A program made the translations under genes and the position numbers. The notes beneath the pieces were generated by a model. It was given only the letters and a program-made list of their open reading frames with translations, was not told where the DNA came from and ran no database searches. A stretch of DNA of 6,038 nt from Paracoccaceae bacterium. GTDB taxonomy: Bacteria > Pseudomonadota > Alphaproteobacteria > Rhodobacterales > Rhodobacteraceae. Location of the stretch: positions 1 through 6,038 of the forward strand of contig JALSHL010000026.1 in NCBI GenBank assembly GCA_026982255.1. Reading direction: 5' to 3'. Positions 5,844-6,038 of this stretch are shown in pieces. Positions within the stretch are counted from its first letter, which is position 1; every line of letters starts with the position of its first letter.

Positions 5844-6038
5844 GGCAATTTCCGTTTGCCACCGTTGCCGTCCACCGCGACGAAAACAAAACCGGCCTCG
5901 GTTACCTTGATCCGTTCGCTGGAGGGCAGGCGGGTCACCCAGACCTCCACCCCGACATGCATGGAGGTGGTGCCCTCCTTCTGCAATTCCGAATAGATCG
6001 AGACCAGATCCCCGACCAGCACCGGTTTGTGGAACGTC
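5840..6038 (-). CDS. Acyl-CoA thioesterase, YciA-like hot-dog family, C-terminal part
   Basis: Only the last 65 complete codons are in the window, and the 5' end lies beyond position 6038. Enzymes of this family cleave acyl-CoA thioesters to free acid and CoA in the cytoplasm. The recognisable stretches are HKPVLVGDLVSIYSE, then TTSMHVGVEVWV, then IKVTEAGFVFVAVD and the ending KRKLP. These match the second half of YciA-type acyl-CoA thioesterases as I know them. The N-terminal half of the domain, which carries the HGG-type active-site region, cannot be inspected here. The GTG at 6022-6020 is an internal Val codon, not a start, because the frame stays open to the window edge with family-like residues (FHKP). 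The TGA stop at 5842-5840 overlaps the GTG start of the MaoC-like gene, so the two are almost certainly co-transcribed. Another hot-dog thioesterase subfamily is possible. Confidence 0.85.
   Translation of the reverse strand, partial: TFHKPVLVGDLVSIYSELQKEGTTSMHVGVEVWVTRLPSSERIKVTEAGFVFVAVDGNGGKRKLP

Noticed and set aside
5274..5996. A 240-codon + strand frame spanning the dnaK upstream region and the MaoC-like gene
   Set aside because: Most of it mirrors the MaoC-like and thioesterase genes, whose own frames show family motifs and a clean GTGA overlap. The remainder covers the dnaK promoter region.

Overview
The window looks like ordinary chromosomal housekeeping DNA from a GC-rich alphaproteobacterium, most likely of the Rhodobacterales. 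This rests on the high G+C content with G/C-ending codons, the 2-oxoglutarate dehydrogenase E2 gene followed directly by its own E3 gene, and the feel of the DnaK, DnaJ and Lpd protein sequences. The taxonomic call is recognition from memory, not a search. I see no mobile element, CRISPR array, tRNA, rRNA or recognisable phage or defence gene.

Layout. On the + strand, the window opens inside the 3' part of sucB/odhB (E2 of 2-oxoglutarate dehydrogenase, positions 2-535). After 69 bp comes a complete lpd gene (E3, dihydrolipoamide dehydrogenase, 605-1993). All remaining genes are on the - strand. Read in their own direction they are the 3' end of a YciA-like acyl-CoA thioesterase gene (5840-6038), a MaoC/NodN-like hydratase-fold gene that overlaps it by 4 bases (5382-5843), a 224-bp regulatory gap, dnaK (3241-5157) and dnaJ (2026-3168). 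lpd and dnaJ converge on a 32-bp gap filled by one strong hairpin. Its T-run faces dnaJ transcription.

How the genes work together. E2 and E3 belong to the same TCA-cycle complex. E2 moves the succinyl group to CoA and E3 reoxidises the lipoyl arm using NAD+. DnaK and DnaJ are the Hsp70/Hsp40 pair; GrpE, the third partner, is not in the window. The dnaKJ transcription unit has its own promoter candidate, which resembles both a sigma-70 site and an alphaproteobacterial RpoH site. Two T/A-tracts in helical phase lie just upstream of it. A 10-bp GC-rich stem-loop followed by TTTT lies between dnaK and dnaJ and could lower dnaJ expression relative to dnaK. The two hot-dog-fold genes upstream of dnaK probably form a separate acyl-CoA-related unit.

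I found no convincing previously undescribed system. The points most worth a second look are regulatory: the dnaK-dnaJ hairpin, the dnaK promoter and leader, and the coupled thioesterase/MaoC pair. The very long antisense open frames opposite lpd and dnaK are treated as coding shadows.
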